DNA of 8,755 bases from CAZWCX01 sp964632945. Its GTDB lineage: Bacteria; Planctomycetota; MHYJ01; WSZJ01; CAZWCX01. The notes beneath the pieces were generated by a model. It was not told the DNA's origin. It did not search any database and was given only the letters and a program-made list of their open reading frames with translations. Within the stretch, counting starts at the first letter, position 1; every line of letters starts with the position of its first letter. The DNA is taken from contig CAZWCX010000211.1 in NCBI GenBank assembly GCA_964632945.1, positions 1 through 8,755 on the forward strand. Reading direction: 5' to 3'. This document shows, piece by piece, positions 7,938-8,755 of the stretch. The translations under genes and the position numbers were made by a program.

Positions 7938-8755
7938 GACCCTTCGGACCCCGGCGACGGCGCCCCGAAGTCGATCGTGCCGGGTGCGGCCCCGCTCACC
8001 CCGGACGGCACCGGCGCGGGAGTACGCCGTTGCGCTTCCGCCAGCACCGTCTCGTACAGCGGCGCCATCGACTGCGCGATCCGCCGCGGATCGTGATGCC
8101 GCTCGACGAACGCCCGACCCTTCTCGCCCAACTCCCGCCGCAGACCCGCGTCGGCCACCACCCGCCGCAGCGCCACTTCATAACGGTCATTCTGGGCATC
8201 TCCCAGCACATCCACCGGATTGGCAGCACTGGCCGCCCCCGGCAGGTAATGTTCCAGTGCGACTTTGGTTTCATTATCCAGCCGCGCCAGTTCCATGCCC
8301 GCTTTTTCCAGTGAGTCGGTTGCCAGAATCCCCGGCCCGCCCGCGTTGGTGACAATCGCAATCTGGTTGCCATTCAAAAGCGGCTGGTAGGCAAAGCCAA
8401 GCGCAAAATCAAACATTTCCTGCATGGTTTCCGCCCGCAGGACACCACTTTGATAAAAAGCGGATTTGTACGCCTGTTCCGCCCCCGCCAGGCTGCCCGT
8501 ATGGGAGGACACCGCACGCTGCCCACTTTGAGTCACCCCACTTTTCACCACAATGACGGGTTTTTTGCGGGTGACTTCTCGCGCCACGTCCATAAATTCG
8601 CGTCCTGACGGCAGCCCTTCGCTGTAGATGAGAATCACACGGGTTTCCTCATCTTCCGCCAGATACCGCAGCAAGTCCGCTTCTGCCACATCGGTTTTGT
8701 TGCCCAGGCTGACAAATTTGCCCAACCCCAGCCGTTTTCCAGCCAGGCTCAAATC
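7934..8755 (-). CDS. Chimeric reading frame: ADP-forming acyl-CoA synthetase fragment joined to glycosyltransferase-like C-terminus
   Basis: The frame runs in from the right edge (first codon GAT at 8755-8753), so the 5' end is missing; 273 residues are visible. Residues ~1-195 belong to an ADP-forming acetyl/acyl-CoA synthetase (alpha or fused type, succinyl-CoA-ligase-like). They include KFVSLGNKTDV (13-23), SSHTGSLAG with the expected phosphorylatable His85 (83-91), TNAGGPGIL (136-144) and NPVDVLGDAQNDRY (179-192). Such enzymes make ATP from acyl-CoA, ADP and phosphate. The match stops at VALRR, where the family should continue for hundreds of residues. Residues ~196-273 (ADAGLRRELGEKGRAFVERH at 201-220) look instead like the C-terminal helix of a GT4-type glycosyltransferase plus a Pro/Ser/Gly tail. 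The stop overlaps the GT39-like start by 4 bp, which fits the glycosyltransferase half only. Base composition changes at the same point. Probably not one natural gene; a rare fusion cannot be excluded from sequence alone. Confidence 0.6.
8160..8182. other. Probable chimeric junction between two genomes or contigs
   Basis: Left of ~8170 the DNA is GC-rich with GC-ending codons, like the rest of the window. To the right it is near half GC (8401-8460 has 28 G/C of 60) and uses A/T-ending codons freely. Protein identity switches from CoA synthetase to glycosyltransferase-like at the same place (GAA GTG GCG CTG CGG CGG on the minus strand). Both families plausibly read ALRRV-AD here, so a short shared word could have bridged two contigs. 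Confidence 0.7.

Noticed and set aside
8171..8755. CoA synthetase fragment considered as horizontally transferred DNA
   Set aside because: There is no mobile element, integrase, tRNA or repeat at the junction. Both genes are cut mid-domain, which fits a contig misjoin better than an insertion.

Overview
The window is high-GC, densely coded bacterial DNA. It holds 5-6 kb of ordinary chromosomal genes followed by a stretch that carries two assembly scars. A lipobox signal peptide, a PDZ-domain protein and an ArnT/PMT-like membrane glycosyltransferase suggest a Gram-negative, probably uncultivated organism. I cannot assign a phylum. The run of Ns and the composition jump near the right end are typical of a draft or metagenome-assembled scaffold.

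Layout, left to right: (1) the 3' end of a PDZ-domain gene (+), ending at 548. (2) A convergent glutamine-hydrolysing asparagine synthase gene, asnB-type (-, 586-2490), separated from the first gene by 37 bp that hold a hairpin. (3) A 152-bp divergent intergenic region with a sigma70-like promoter candidate for the synthase lying almost on its start codon, a perfect 9-bp inverted repeat, a 12-bp palindrome, and a weaker promoter candidate facing right. (4) A rightward four-gene set (2643-5970) with gaps of 17, 19 and 1 bp: a small CxxC protein, a 537-aa protein that looks like two diverged copies of one domain joined by a Pro-rich linker, a small lipoprotein, and an amidohydrolase with an export-like leader. 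(5) A convergent intergenic region with a strong GC hairpin. (6) A leftward pair (7937-6063 and 8755-7934) overlapping by ATGA. It comprises an integral-membrane GT39-like glycosyltransferase and the C-terminal tail of what looks like a soluble glycosyltransferase.

The right end needs caution. The GT39-like gene is interrupted by a poly-C stretch and 10 Ns flanked by an exact 36-bp direct repeat. Removing 144 bp restores a continuous protein in frame, so this looks like a failed contig overlap. The upstream reading frame (8755-7934) is an in-frame chimera. Its first ~195 residues are an ADP-forming acyl/acetyl-CoA synthetase fragment in DNA of about 50% GC, and its last ~78 residues are high-GC and glycosyltransferase-like. 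A misjoined contig is the simplest explanation.

No defence system, mobile element, CRISPR array or RNA gene is visible. The most novel biology is the uncharacterised four-gene operon and its duplicated-domain protein. The most consequential observations for a user of this sequence are the two assembly anomalies.
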